A stretch of DNA of 64,000 nt from Brockia lithotrophica (GTDB lineage Bacteria; Bacillota; Bacilli; Thermicanales; DSM-22653), in the NCBI RefSeq assembly GCF_003633725.1, contig NZ_RBIJ01000001.1, positions 1 to 64,000 of the forward strand, in the 5' to 3' direction. Below the pieces are notes generated by a model. The model was not told the DNA's origin. It did not search any database and worked only from the letters and a program-made list of their open reading frames with translations. This document shows positions 1 to 8,955 of the stretch, piece after piece; position 1 is the stretch's first letter; every line of letters starts with the position of its first letter. The translations under genes and the position numbers were made by a program.

Positions 1-475
1 TCTTTCCCGCCGGGGTGTGCGGGACAAAACCGGAAGACTCATCGAACGCACGAAGAACTACGAAAAGGCGCGCCTTGAACTTGCCAGACTCCACCGCCGG
101 GTTCAAAACATCCGGCTGGACTTCCTCCACAAGCTCACGGCCGAACTCGTCCGGACGCATCCGGTGATCGCGATCGAAGATCTAAACGTCGCCGGCATGC
201 TCAAAAACGACCGCCTTGCCCGCTACATCGCCGACGTCGGCTGGAGCACCTTCCGGGCGCTCCTCGAGGCGAAAGCCAAGCTTCGGGGAGTGCGGATGGT
301 GAAGGTAAACCGCTTTGCACCGACGTCGAAGATGTGTTCTGTCTGCGGGTACGTACTTTCTGAGCTTCCGCTTTCTGTCCGAGCGTGGACGTGTCCGGTG
401 TGCGGCACACGCCACGACCGAGACGAAAACGCGGCAAAGAACCTGCTCAAATTTGCCCTGGCAATCGGCTTATAG
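1..475 (+). CDS. tnpB: TnpB-family RNA-guided nuclease / IS200-IS605 OrfB, 3' part
   Basis: This is the C-terminal part of a TnpB (OrfB) protein; its frame is open to the left edge of the window, so the 5' part lies outside. Counting from a GTG at 17, it shows the RuvC-II type motif IEDLNVAGM (Glu54), a zinc finger with Cys107, Cys110, Cys126 and Cys129, and the RuvC-III motif DRDEN (Asp134 and Asp136). The RuvC-I aspartate would be in the missing part. TnpB proteins are RNA-guided DNA nucleases carried by IS200/IS605 elements. The stop at 475 comes soon after the final motif. Another frame continues with residues such as DACGEE that resemble the usual variable TnpB tail, so the end may be frameshifted. 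No tnpA is visible. It lies where tepA is found beside ylzJ and spoIIIE in Bacillus. Confidence 0.85.
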   Translation, partial: LSRRGVRDKTGRLIERTKNYEKARLELARLHRRVQNIRLDFLHKLTAELVRTHPVIAIEDLNVAGMLKNDRLARYIADVGWSTFRALLEAKAKLRGVRMVKVNRFAPTSKMCSVCGYVLSELPLSVRAWTCPVCGTRHDRDENAAKNLLKFALAIGL

Positions 476-484
476 ACTGCCCTA

Positions 485-499
485 CCGCGAGTTCCGCGG
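485..499 (+). other. Hairpin just after tnpB
   Basis: A perfect 5-bp stem (CCGCG/CGCGG) with a 5-nt loop follows the tnpB stop codon. Right ends of IS200/IS605 elements carry small hairpins recognised by TnpA, so this could mark the element end, but the stem is short and chance occurrence is possible in GC-rich DNA. No second end can be seen. Confidence 0.25.
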
Positions 500-640
500 G
501 AAGTGACGCCTGTGGAGAGGAGCTATGCGGCGGAACACGGTCAGCCGTGGTCTACGAGCACCTCCTCGCGGAAGCAGGAAGCAACCGGGACATTTGTCCA
601 CGTGTTGCGGAACGGTGGGCGAGGACGGACGGAACGCGTA

Positions 641-661
641 GCGGGCGGCGCGACCGCCCGC
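641..661 (+). other. Strong hairpin upstream of ylzJ-like gene
   Basis: An 8-bp GC-only stem (GCGGGCGG/CCGCCCGC) with loop CGCGA sits about 28 nt before the ylzJ-like start. It is not followed by a T-run in either direction, so it is not a standard intrinsic terminator. It may mark the border between the transposon remnant and the core gene block, or act as an RNA stability element. Confidence 0.35.
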
Positions 662-689
662 AAAAGACGGCAGGAAAGGAGGGGGAGCC

Positions 690-986
690 GTGTGGTGGGA
701 GACGCTCCCCGGGAGCTTGCATTCTTCGCTCCTTCCGCCGGAAGTCGTGTGGGCGGGGTTTGCCGAAATGACGGCTTCGGAGGAGGTCGAACTTACAGAT
801 GGCGTGCGCTTCCTCCGGATTCGTCCGAAAGAGACGGGGAAGTGGGAGGTGGTTTCCCTCCGAAGTCCTTGGGCGGAGGACTACACGCATCCGGCGTTCT
901 CTCCAGGGGCCGTGTGGGAGGACGTGCCGTATGTCCGAGGGAGTCGTCGGGGATCGTCCTCGACGGGGGGTGCTCCGATGGTATAA
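690..986 (+). CDS. YlzJ-like protein
   Basis: A 98-residue protein of unknown function that fits the YlzJ-like family by context and by a weak sequence pattern: a short N-terminal ETLP segment and a central stretch ending in a Y(T)HPAFSPG block, similar to the StdP...YL.P.Y.PG pattern of the family. It starts at GTG with a good ribosome site (AGGAGGGGG) 6 nt upstream. In Bacillus ylzJ lies immediately before spoIIIE, as here. Its tail after about residue 82 is Ser/Gly-rich. The stop codon lies inside the -10 box of the next promoter. Assignment rests mainly on synteny. Confidence 0.6.
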   Translation: MWWETLPGSLHSSLLPPEVVWAGFAEMTASEEVELTDGVRFLRIRPKETGKWEVVSLRSPWAEDYTHPAFSPGAVWEDVPYVRGSRRGSSSTGGAPMV

Positions 987-987
987 T
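960..987 (+). promoter_or_regulatory. Sigma-A-type promoter for ftsK/spoIIIE
   Basis: A perfect TATAAT at 982-987 is preceded after 16 nt by TCGACG at 960-965 (4 of 6 matches to TTGACA). The -10 box overlaps the stop codon of the ylzJ-like gene, and the ftsK start is 140 nt downstream. Confidence 0.6.
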
Positions 988-1126
988 GTGGGGGACGGGC
1001 CGAACGAAGCGCGGCGGGAGGCGCTGCCCGCATGGCCGCCGAAGCGTCCGAAGGGCCTGCCGGGCGGTCGGTGGAGCGGCGCAAACGGTGGAGGTCGCGG
1101 GGTTTCCGGGAGGGGGAGTCGCGGGC

Positions 1127-3811
1127 ATGGCGCGCAAGAAAGCTCGTCCGTCCTGGGTGCGTGAAGTGCGCCTGGACCTCTTGGCGCTCTTTACGATCGC
1201 CGTCGGCGTGGTCGCCCTGAGCGGGAGTTGGGGTGCCGTGGGGCGCGCGCTTCGCTTCGTCTTTCGGAGCCTGGCGGGCGCTTGGGGCTTTGTCCTGCCG
1301 CTCTTTTTGATCGGGACGGGCCTTTTCGTCCTCGTCTACCGGCGGCGTCCGCACCTCCTTCACCCCCGGTTCGTCGGCGGGCTTTTCCTCTTTCTCTCCC
1401 TCCTCCTCTTTTCCCACCTGGAGATCCTCCGCGACCTGCGCGAGGAAGGCGGCCTCAAGCTGGCCATCCTCACTACGACGTGGAAGCGCCTTCTTCTCGA
1501 CGCCCAAGGGGTACCGGTGGCGATCGGCGGCGGCATGGTCGGCGCGGCGCTTGCCACTCTGTTCGTCTACCTCTTTGGCGGCGTGGGGGCCTACCTCATG
1601 GACGGCCTTCTCTTCCTTGCCGGACTCCTCCTTCTCTTGGGTACTTCCCTCCGCAAGGTCTGGAGCTCGCTGCGCGAAGGGGCGGTGCGGGTGGGCGCAT
1701 TCCTTGCGCGCCTCACTCGGGGTCTGGCGCTCCGCCTTGGGGGAGCTGCACGACTGGTTCGCGCGGGGCTTCGGCGCGGAAGTTCTGCGGGTACGGGCGA
1801 GGAGTTGCCTCTCGCAGGAGATTCCGACTCTATGGAGCGGCGTTCGCTTCATGAAGACGTCCCTTCGACGGCCGAAGGCGTCTACTTCGGCCGTGCGGGA
1901 GACGAGCCCCTTGTACCGGACGCCCAAGGGGGAGCAGACGGAGCCTCGCACCCCGTAGCCTCTTCGGCGTCCTTCGGCGGCGAAGCTGCTCCTTCGCGGA
2001 GGTCTCGGGAAGAGAAACGCCCGAAGGGGAAGTCCGGTTCCGGCGGTGAGGAGGCGGCGCCGGGGATCTTGCGGCGGATTCGGGAAGGGTTTTCTTGGTC
2101 GCCGCGGTCGACTGAGGCACCTCTTTCGGCCGAGGCAAAGGACCTTCCGGAGCCCTCCGCGGAAGAAGGGGACGGCCCCCGGACTTCGAAGCCCCTCCCG
2201 GGAAGCGGTGCAGGCGGAGGCACGGCCGTAGCCGGCGGAGCGGAATTCGCCGTCCGCGGCGGAGGGCGCGCCGCTTCCTTTTCCGACGTTCCCTCTGCCG
2301 AAGGCGAAGAGCTCGAACTCCCCCTCGTGTTTCCCGAAGGTCCCGTACCTCTTCGCTACCGCCTCCCGCCCCTTTCCCTCCTTGAACGCCCCGCCCCCCG
2401 CACTTCGCGGCGGAAGGAGCGGCCCGAGGCAAAGGCGGAGAAGCTCCTCCGTACGCTCGAAAGCTTCGGCGTCCAGGTGCGACTCGTGGGGATCCTCGAA
2501 GGTCCCACGGTCACGCGTTTTGAGCTTCAACCGGAGGCGGGGGTAAAGGTAAGCCGCGTCTTGAGCCTCACCGACGACATCGCCCTCGCCCTTGCCGCCC
2601 GCGACATTCGCACCGAAGCTCCGGTACCGGGGAAGTCCGTGATCGGCGTCGAGGTCCCCAACGACGAGGTGCAGGTCGTGAGCTTGCGGGAGGTCTTGGA
2701 AAGCCGTGTGTTCCAAGATTCTCCCTCCCTCCTCACCCTCGCCCTCGGAAAGAGCATCAGCGGCGAGGTCGTCGTGGCCGACCTGGCCGCCATGCCCCAC
2801 CTCCTCATCGCCGGGGCGACGGGGAGTGGGAAGAGCGTGAGCCTCAACGCCATGATCCTCTCCATCCTCTACAAGGCGCGGCCGGACGAGGTGAAGTTCC
2901 TCCTCGTCGACCCCAAGATGGTCGAGCTTTCCGTGTACAACGGGATTCCGCACCTCCTCGCACCCGTGGTCACGGACGCGAAAAAAGCCTCTCTCCTCCT
3001 CCGGCGGGTCGTCGAGGAGATGGAACGCCGCTACGAGGCGTTTGCCGAGGTGGGCGCCCGCGACCTCGACCGCTACAACGCTCTCGTCATGCGCGGAGCG
3101 GTTCGGGGAGAACCTAAGCCCAAGGTGGTCGTCGTCATCGACGAGCTCGCGGATCTCATGATGGTCGCCCCCGCGGAAGTCGAAGCGTCGATCGCCCGTC
3201 TCGCCCAAAAGGCGCGCGCGGCGGGGATTCACCTCATCGTCGCCACCCAGAGGCCCTCGGTGGACGTGATCACCGGGCTCATCAAGGCGAACATCCCCTC
3301 GCGCATCGCCTTCGCCGTCTCTTCGCACGTGGATTCGCGGACGATCCTCGACATGGGCGGGGCAGAAAAGCTCGTCGGCCGCGGCGACATGCTCTTTTTG
3401 CCCGTCGGCGCCTCCAAGCCGCTCCGCCTTCAGGGGTGCTACGTCTCCGACCGCGAGGTAGAGGAGGTGGTCCGCTTCGTCCGCGCCCAGCTCACTCCCG
3501 TCTACGACGAATCCTTGCGTTCGGTCGAAGAGGACGCCGACGAGCCGGAAGTGGAGGACGAACTCTTCGAACCCGCCGTCCGCCTCGTCCTCGAGACAAA
3601 GCAAGCTTCCGTCTCGCTCCTTCAGCGGCGCTTCGCCATCGGCTACTCCCGTGCCGCACGCCTCATCGACATCATGGAGCGCAAGGGAATCGTGGGACCC
3701 TACGAAGGGAGCCGGCCGCGCAAAGTTCTCGTAGACGACTACGACTTCGGGCGTAAGAGCCCGCGGGGGAAGGCGCCTGCGGAAGGGGACGAAATTTCGT
3801 TCGGGCCTTGA
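1127..3811 (+). CDS. ftsK: DNA translocase FtsK/SpoIIIE
   Basis: An 894-residue hexameric dsDNA translocase that pumps chromosome through the division or sporulation septum. The first 170 residues hold about four transmembrane helices. Residues about 215-425 form a long Ser/Gly/Glu-rich linker. The RecA-like motor follows, with Walker A GATGSGKS near residue 563, a Walker B run VVVVIDELADLMM, and a C-terminal winged-helix gamma domain that reads polar DNA motifs (ends about residue 870). ATG at 1127 was chosen for its GGGAGGGGGA site and because the hydrophobic domain starts just after; the frame is open far upstream without homology. Position beside ylzJ and the later ymf genes matches Bacillus spoIIIE, so a role in forespore chromosome transfer is inferred. 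Confidence 0.95.
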   Translation: MARKKARPSWVREVRLDLLALFTIAVGVVALSGSWGAVGRALRFVFRSLAGAWGFVLPLFLIGTGLFVLVYRRRPHLLHPRFVGGLFLFLSLLLFSHLEILRDLREEGGLKLAILTTTWKRLLLDAQGVPVAIGGGMVGAALATLFVYLFGGVGAYLMDGLLFLAGLLLLLGTSLRKVWSSLREGAVRVGAFLARLTRGLALRLGGAARLVRAGLRRGSSAGTGEELPLAGDSDSMERRSLHEDVPSTAEGVYFGRAGDEPLVPDAQGGADGASHPVASSASFGGEAAPSRRSREEKRPKGKSGSGGEEAAPGILRRIREGFSWSPRSTEAPLSAEAKDLPEPSAEEGDGPRTSKPLPGSGAGGGTAVAGGAEFAVRGGGRAASFSDVPSAEGEELELPLVFPEGPVPLRYRLPPLSLLERPAPRTSRRKERPEAKAEKLLRTLESFGVQVRLVGILEGPTVTRFELQPEAGVKVSRVLSLTDDIALALAARDIRTEAPVPGKSVIGVEVPNDEVQVVSLREVLESRVFQDSPSLLTLALGKSISGEVVVADLAAMPHLLIAGATGSGKSVSLNAMILSILYKARPDEVKFLLVDPKMVELSVYNGIPHLLAPVVTDAKKASLLLRRVVEEMERRYEAFAEVGARDLDRYNALVMRGAVRGEPKPKVVVVIDELADLMMVAPAEVEASIARLAQKARAAGIHLIVATQRPSVDVITGLIKANIPSRIAFAVSSHVDSRTILDMGGAEKLVGRGDMLFLPVGASKPLRLQGCYVSDREVEEVVRFVRAQLTPVYDESLRSVEEDADEPEVEDELFEPAVRLVLETKQASVSLLQRRFAIGYSRAARLIDIMERKGIVGPYEGSRPRKVLVDDYDFGRKSPRGKAPAEGDEISFGP

Positions 3812-4067
3812 GCTGCTTCGCCCTCGCGTTTGGCGCCCGGGAGCTGAGAAGGGGGTGGGCGCTTCGGGACGTCCGGAGGGAAACCGGTTACGCGAACCCC
3901 GAAGGTCGATTTTGCTGCAATCGTGTCAGAGGACCGAGATTCGGCGTGGCGCCTCCCAACGCGCAAGAGCCGTGGACACACACGCACAAGGGGGTCACAG
4001 CATGATCGGGGTGCACCGAACGGGGGATGGAAACGGTCGCGTCGAAAATCCAAACGGGGGTGGCGAC

Positions 4068-5120
4068 ATGAAGGGGCATCCGAAGTTCCGCCGTGTGCCG
4101 ACGTTTCGCCGCGTGGGGGCAATTGCGTTGGCCTTCGTTTTGGCCTTGGGCCTACTGGCCGGGTGTGCCAAGGGTTCGGCGCCGGCGCCGGGAGCGGGGG
4201 AGCACAAGGACTTCCGCGTAGGCATGGTTACGGACATCGGCGGCGTGAACGACAACTCCTTCAACCAGGGGGCGTGGGAAGGGCTCCAGCGCTTCGGGAA
4301 GGAAACCGGTGCTACGGTGAAGTACGTGGAGTCTAAGAGCGACGCCGACTACGTCCCCAACCTGCAGCAGTTCGCTCAAGGTGGGTATTCGCTCATTTGG
4401 GGCATCGGCTACATGATGGCGGATGCCGTGCGCGACGTAGCCTCCAAGAACCCAGCGATTAAGTTTGGGATCATCGACGGCGAGGTAAAGGGTCTCGACA
4501 ACGTGACCTCCGTGACGTTTGCCGAGCAGGAGGGTGCCTTTCTCGTCGGCGTCGTCGCCGGGCTCATGACCAAGACGGGCAAGGTGGGCTTCGTTGGAGG
4601 GATGGACATTCCCGTGATCAAGCGCTTCGAGGCCGGGTTCAAGGCTGGCGTGCGGGCGGCCAACCCCAACGCCCAGGTGCTCGTGGCGTACACGGGGAAC
4701 TTCAACCGCCCCGACGACGGAAAGAGCGCGGCGGCTTCCCTGTACGACAAAGGCGCGGACATCGTCTTTCACGCCGCAGGGCAGACGGGCGACGGCGTCT
4801 TCAGCGAGGCGAAGGACCGGCGCAAGGCGGGGCAGGAAGTTTGGGTGATCGGGGTGGACCGCGACCAGCGCGACCTCGGCCCCGAGGTTACGCTCACCTC
4901 CATGCTCAAGCGGGTAGACGTGGCCATCTACGACGTCTCCAAGTCCGTGATGGAGGGGAAGTTCACCCCCGGGATCGTCACCTTGGGGCTCAAGGAAGAC
5001 GCCGTTGGTCTTCCCAAGGACAACCCGCACGTGCCTCAGGATGTCATGCAAAAGGTGCAGGAGTTCAAGGAAAAGATCGTCAAGGGCGAGATCGTCGTCC
5101 CGACGACGCCGGAATACTGA
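4068..5120 (+). CDS. BMP-family nucleoside-binding lipoprotein
   Basis: A 350-residue substrate-binding lipoprotein of the BMP/PnrA family (Bacillus NupN type), expected to bind nucleosides outside the membrane for the ABC importer encoded next. It has an Arg-rich n-region, a hydrophobic core and the lipobox LLAGC with Cys33, then the family's opening GMVTDIGGVNDNSFNQGAWEG-type block. ATG at 4068 gives a normal lipoprotein signal peptide; an in-frame ATG at 4002 also has a good ribosome site (AAGGGGG) and would add 22 residues. A terminator after this gene probably keeps the lipoprotein more abundant than the transporter subunits. Confidence 0.9.
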   Translation: MKGHPKFRRVPTFRRVGAIALAFVLALGLLAGCAKGSAPAPGAGEHKDFRVGMVTDIGGVNDNSFNQGAWEGLQRFGKETGATVKYVESKSDADYVPNLQQFAQGGYSLIWGIGYMMADAVRDVASKNPAIKFGIIDGEVKGLDNVTSVTFAEQEGAFLVGVVAGLMTKTGKVGFVGGMDIPVIKRFEAGFKAGVRAANPNAQVLVAYTGNFNRPDDGKSAAASLYDKGADIVFHAAGQTGDGVFSEAKDRRKAGQEVWVIGVDRDQRDLGPEVTLTSMLKRVDVAIYDVSKSVMEGKFTPGIVTLGLKEDAVGLPKDNPHVPQDVMQKVQEFKEKIVKGEIVVPTTPEY

Positions 5121-5126
5121 GCGCGG

Positions 5127-5162
5127 AAGGCGGGTGGGGTGTCTCCGCCCCGCCCGCCTTTT
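5127..5162 (+). terminator. Intrinsic terminator after BMP lipoprotein gene
   Basis: A 13-bp stem (5127-5139 pairing with 5148-5160, one G-T pair) with an 8-nt loop is followed by TTTT. It lies inside the importer gene group, so partial read-through is expected. Confidence 0.85.
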
Positions 5163-5286
5163 CCGGCTTTCGTGAGCGGATCCTCGTGTCTCCGGGAGCC
5201 GACCTACGTTCGCACGCGGTCGTTCTTAGCGTCGCCTGCGGATCCGTGCGGGTCGTGGGGCGACCCGCGTCGGGGAGGAGGATGTC

Positions 5287-6933
5287 GTGGAGAATCGCGA
5301 AACCGCGGGAGAGCCTCTCGTGGAGCTTCGGGGGATTACGAAACGCTTTGGCAACCTCGTGGCAAACGACGCCGTGGATCTGTCTCTCTACCCCGGGGAG
5401 ATCCTCGCCCTCTTGGGGGAAAACGGCGCCGGCAAGACGACGCTCATGAACGTCCTCTATGGCCTCTATCGTCCCGACGCCGGGGAGATCCGCGTGCGCG
5501 GGCGGGTCGTCCGTCTGGACGGACCGGATGTCGCGATTCGCCTGGGCATCGGCATGGTACACCAGCACTTTCAGCTCGTGGACGCTTTCACCGTGTTAGA
5601 AAACGTCGTGCTCGGCTCACGGCCGAGCACGCGCGGGTGGTTCGACCGGCGCAGGGCCGAAACGGAGCTCAAAGACCTCATGGAGCGCTACGGCCTCTCC
5701 GTCGACCTCCACGCCCGCGCCGCCGATCTGCCCGTAGGGCTCCTCCAGCGCGTGGAGATCCTCAAGGTTCTCTACCGCGGGGCGGAGGTGCTCATCTTCG
5801 ACGAGCCGACGGCGGTGCTCACGCCCCAGGAGGCGGACGCGCTTCTCGACATCTTTGCCCGCCTCGTACGGGAGGGAAAGGGGATCGTCTTCATCACGCA
5901 TAAGCTGCGGGAGGTGCTTGCGGCGGCCGACCGCATCGTCGTCCTCCGCCGGGGGCGCGTGGTCGGCCGGTACCGCCGGGGCGAGGTCACGGAGCGGGAA
6001 CTCGCGCGCGCCATGGTAGGGGAAAAGGCGGAGGCGGAATTCGTCCTGCGGGCGGAAGCCGCGGTCGAGCCGTCTTCGGAGGTACGGGTCACTGGGGAAG
6101 CGCCGGAGAGGGCCGCTCGCGGGCAGGCGGAAGTAACGGCGGAAGAGGGTGAACAGACGCCCGAGCTCGAGGTGGCGGACGTGCGGGACGTACGCCGGGG
6201 GAAGTCGGCCCTCGCCGGTGTGAGTTTTGCCGTGCGTCCCGGGGAAATTTACGGAATTGCCGGGGTGGCGGGAAACGGACAGGAAGCCCTCGTAGAGGCA
6301 CTCCTCGGCCTACGGCGGGTGGCGGGGGCGATTCGCCTCGCGGGCGAGGACGTTACCTCCCTTCCGCCGCGGGCGCGCCTCGACCGTGGGCTCGGCGTTG
6401 TCCCCGAAGATCGCCACCGGCACGGGCTCGTCCTCGACTTCACCCTCTGGGAAAATCTCATCTTGAACCGCTTTCACGAAGAGCAGTTTCAGCGTGCCGG
6501 GTTTCTCCGCGTGGGGGAGGCCGTGCGCTACGCCCGTGACGCGCTCGCCAAGAACGAGGTGGTTCCCGAAAATCCGTTCGCCCGGGCGCGCAGCCTTTCG
6601 GGAGGGAACCAGCAAAAGCTCATCCTCGCCCGAGAATTCGGCCGTCGTCTTCGGGTGCTCGTCGCGGCGCAGCCGACGCGCGGTTTGGACGTAGGGGCGA
6701 TCGCCTACGTGCACCGACGCCTGCGCGAACTCGCCGCCCAAGGCGTCGCCGTGCTCCTCATTTCCTACGAGCTCGACGAGATCCTCGCCCTCGCCCACCG
6801 CTTCGGCGTGCTCTACGAAGGACGCATCGTGGGGGAGTTCACGCCCGCGACGGCGGACCGGGAGGTCGTCGGTCTGCTCATGGCCGGCCGGCGAAAAGCC
6901 GCGACGTCCGAGGGGGTGGCGGGTGGTGCGTGA
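5287..6933 (+). CDS. Nucleoside ABC importer, tandem ATPase subunit
   Basis: A 548-residue ATPase with two ABC domains, like NupO/YufO and RbsA. The first domain carries Walker A GENGAGKTT near residue 46, a signature region PVGLLQRVEILK and Walker B IFDEPTAVL. The second has the degenerate P-loop GVAGNGQ and the signature LSGGNQQK, typical of this subfamily. The two are joined by a Glu/Ala-rich linker (about residues 250-295). GTG at 5287 follows a GGGAGGAGG site. It overlaps the following permease gene by 11 nt, so the subunits are translationally coupled. It energises uptake of nucleosides delivered by the BMP lipoprotein. Confidence 0.92.
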   Translation: MENRETAGEPLVELRGITKRFGNLVANDAVDLSLYPGEILALLGENGAGKTTLMNVLYGLYRPDAGEIRVRGRVVRLDGPDVAIRLGIGMVHQHFQLVDAFTVLENVVLGSRPSTRGWFDRRRAETELKDLMERYGLSVDLHARAADLPVGLLQRVEILKVLYRGAEVLIFDEPTAVLTPQEADALLDIFARLVREGKGIVFITHKLREVLAAADRIVVLRRGRVVGRYRRGEVTERELARAMVGEKAEAEFVLRAEAAVEPSSEVRVTGEAPERAARGQAEVTAEEGEQTPELEVADVRDVRRGKSALAGVSFAVRPGEIYGIAGVAGNGQEALVEALLGLRRVAGAIRLAGEDVTSLPPRARLDRGLGVVPEDRHRHGLVLDFTLWENLILNRFHEEQFQRAGFLRVGEAVRYARDALAKNEVVPENPFARARSLSGGNQQKLILAREFGRRLRVLVAAQPTRGLDVGAIAYVHRRLRELAAQGVAVLLISYELDEILALAHRFGVLYEGRIVGEFTPATADREVVGLLMAGRRKAATSEGVAGGA

Positions 6934-7960
6934 GTTCTTCGTCTCCCTTATCGCCTTGTTCTTGGGGCTTCTCGTCGGCGCGGCGGTCATGCTCTTTGGG
7001 GGATACAACCCGCTCGAAGCCTACCGGGCGCTTTTTTGGTCGGTACTCACGAGCCCGTACCAGCTCGGAGAGATGCTCCGGGAATCCACTCCCCTTCTCC
7101 TTACGGGGATTTCCGTCGCCCTCGCGTACCGCGCGGGTCTCTTCAACATCGGAGCCGCGGGGCAGATGTACCTCGGGGGAGTGGCCGCCGCCTGGGTCGG
7201 GATTGCCTGGGAGCTTCCGCCCGTGCTCCACGCCGGCCTCGCCGTCACGGCGGCCGCCCTCGCCGGCGCGCTCTGGGGCGCGCTTGCCGGGTACCTCAAG
7301 GCGTGGCGCGGTGTGCACGAGGTGATCTCCACGATCATGCTCAACTGGACGGCCCTCTACCTGGGGAACGGCCTCATCCGCGCGTACCTCCTCGACCCTA
7401 ACCAGAGGCAGAGAAGCCGCTTCGTCGCCGCCTCGGCGACACTCGACTCTCCAACGCTCGCCTCCCTCTTCGGCCAGGCGCGCCTCGGGTACGGCTTCGT
7501 CCTCGCCCTGCTCGCCCTCGTCGTCTACGCCGTCCTTCTCGAGCGGCACACGCTTGGTTTTGCCCTACGCGCCTCGGGTTTGAGCCCCGGAGCCGCCCGC
7601 TACGCGGGGATCCCGCCCGGGCGGAGCATCGTCCTCGCTATGGGCCTGGCCGGCGCCTTTGCGGGTGTGGCGGGAGCGACAGAGGTGCTCGGGGTATTCC
7701 ACTACATGGGCATCGCCGCGGCCCTCCCCAACGCCGGGTTTGACGGGATCGCCGTGGCGCTCCTCGGCGGCAACACCGCGCCAGGGATCCTCCTCGCCGG
7801 GCTTTTCTTCGGTCTTTTGAACTACGGCGCGGGGAGCATGCAGTTCGTGGCCGGAGTTCCCCTCGAGGCCGTGCGCATCGTCGTCGCCGCAGTCCTCCTC
7901 TTCGTCGCCGTGCGCTACGTCTTCGAGCGTTGGGTGGGCGTGCGGCGGTCGGCCGAGTGA
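6923..7960 (+). CDS. Nucleoside ABC importer permease (NupP-like)
   Basis: A 345-residue integral membrane permease of the BPD_transp_2 family, with roughly eight to ten hydrophobic segments and the central motif GLFNIGAAGQMYLGG that is typical for the YufP/NupP type. It overlaps the ATPase gene by 11 nt; GTG at 6923 and the next codon GTG at 6926 are both possible. It forms the channel with the permease encoded downstream. Confidence 0.9.
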   Translation: MVREFFVSLIALFLGLLVGAAVMLFGGYNPLEAYRALFWSVLTSPYQLGEMLRESTPLLLTGISVALAYRAGLFNIGAAGQMYLGGVAAAWVGIAWELPPVLHAGLAVTAAALAGALWGALAGYLKAWRGVHEVISTIMLNWTALYLGNGLIRAYLLDPNQRQRSRFVAASATLDSPTLASLFGQARLGYGFVLALLALVVYAVLLERHTLGFALRASGLSPGAARYAGIPPGRSIVLAMGLAGAFAGVAGATEVLGVFHYMGIAAALPNAGFDGIAVALLGGNTAPGILLAGLFFGLLNYGAGSMQFVAGVPLEAVRIVVAAVLLFVAVRYVFERWVGVRRSAE

Positions 7961-7988
7961 GCCGCGTTGCGGGTTCGGGAAAGGAAGG

Positions 7989-8954
7989 ATGCGGATGTTT
8001 GAAGCTCTCGGGCAGTTTCTCGCGATTACCACGGTGTACGCCACGCCGCTCATCTGGGCGAGCCTTGGCGGCGTGTTTTCCGAGCGCTCGGGCGTCATCG
8101 GGCTCGCCCTTGAAGGGTACATGATCTTTGGCGCCTTTGCCGCCGCGAGTTCCGCCGTCGTGCTGGAAGCCTCGGGGTGGGGGGCGTGGGGCGCGTGGCC
8201 CGCGTTTTTCCTCGGGGGCCTCGCCGGGATGCTCCTCTCTCTGCTCCACGCCTACGCCTCCGTATCCCTCCGCGCCGACCAAGTCGTAAGCGGGTTCGTC
8301 GTGAACTTTTTGGCTTTCGGCCTCTCCGTGTACCTGGTAAAGGTGTTCTTCCACGGGGCGGGTCAGACGGATACGCTGCGCCAGGCGGTCTTCGGCCGCT
8401 GGGGGATCCCCCTCCTCGAGCGCATTCCCGTCCTCGGGCCCTCCGTATTTGCCACGTATCCGTCTACGTACCTCGCGTTTCTCGCCGTCCTCGGCGCCTA
8501 CCTCCTCCTGTGGCACACGCCTTTTGGGCTACACCTCAGGGCGGCGGGAGAAAGCGCGGGCGCGGCGGCGACCGCCGGCCTTCCGGTGCGGCGCATCCGT
8601 TACATAGGCGTGCTCGTAAGCGGTTTTCTCGCGGGCCTCGGAGGGGCTACGGTGGTGCTCACGACGACGGGGAACTTTTCCCACGCGACGATTTCCGGCC
8701 AGGGGTTCATCGCCCTCGCGGCGATGATCTTCGGAAAGTGGCATCCCGTCGGCGCCTTCCTCGCGAGCCTCTTCTTCGGCATCGGTACTGGGCTCAAGAA
8801 CCTCATCCAGCTCACGCCTTGGGCGCGGGACATTCCCTTGGACGCCATCCTCCTCTTCCCTTACGTCCTCACCCTCCTCGTCCTCGCGGGGTTCGTCGGA
8901 CGTGCGGAGGCCCCGCGCTCCCTCGGGCAGGCGTACGACCCGGAGGTGCGCTAA
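7989..8954 (+). CDS. Nucleoside ABC importer permease (NupQ-like)
   Basis: A 321-residue membrane permease, the second channel subunit, with the family motif SERSGVIGLALEGYMIFGAF near the N terminus and several further helices. Two ATG codons two codons apart (7989, 7995) both fit; the AAGGAAGG site favours 7995 by spacing. It completes the group lipoprotein-ATPase-permease-permease. In Bacillus relatives such a cluster sits between spoIIIE and the ymfF/ymfH peptidase genes, but those peptidases are absent here and ymfI-like follows directly. Confidence 0.9.
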   Translation: MRMFEALGQFLAITTVYATPLIWASLGGVFSERSGVIGLALEGYMIFGAFAAASSAVVLEASGWGAWGAWPAFFLGGLAGMLLSLLHAYASVSLRADQVVSGFVVNFLAFGLSVYLVKVFFHGAGQTDTLRQAVFGRWGIPLLERIPVLGPSVFATYPSTYLAFLAVLGAYLLLWHTPFGLHLRAAGESAGAAATAGLPVRRIRYIGVLVSGFLAGLGGATVVLTTTGNFSHATISGQGFIALAAMIFGKWHPVGAFLASLFFGIGTGLKNLIQLTPWARDIPLDAILLFPYVLTLLVLAGFVGRAEAPRSLGQAYDPEVR

Positions 8955-8955
8955 A

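Noticed and set aside
440-690. Guide RNA (omega RNA) of the TnpB element
   Set aside because: The location is right, but the 3' end and guide cannot be set without another copy of the element, so I list only the hairpins.
881-3604. A 907-codon open frame on the minus strand opposite ftsK
   Set aside because: It is a shadow in GC-rich DNA: its translation is Arg/Gly/Pro-rich low complexity, it lies opposite a clear ftsK, and it lacks a ribosome site.
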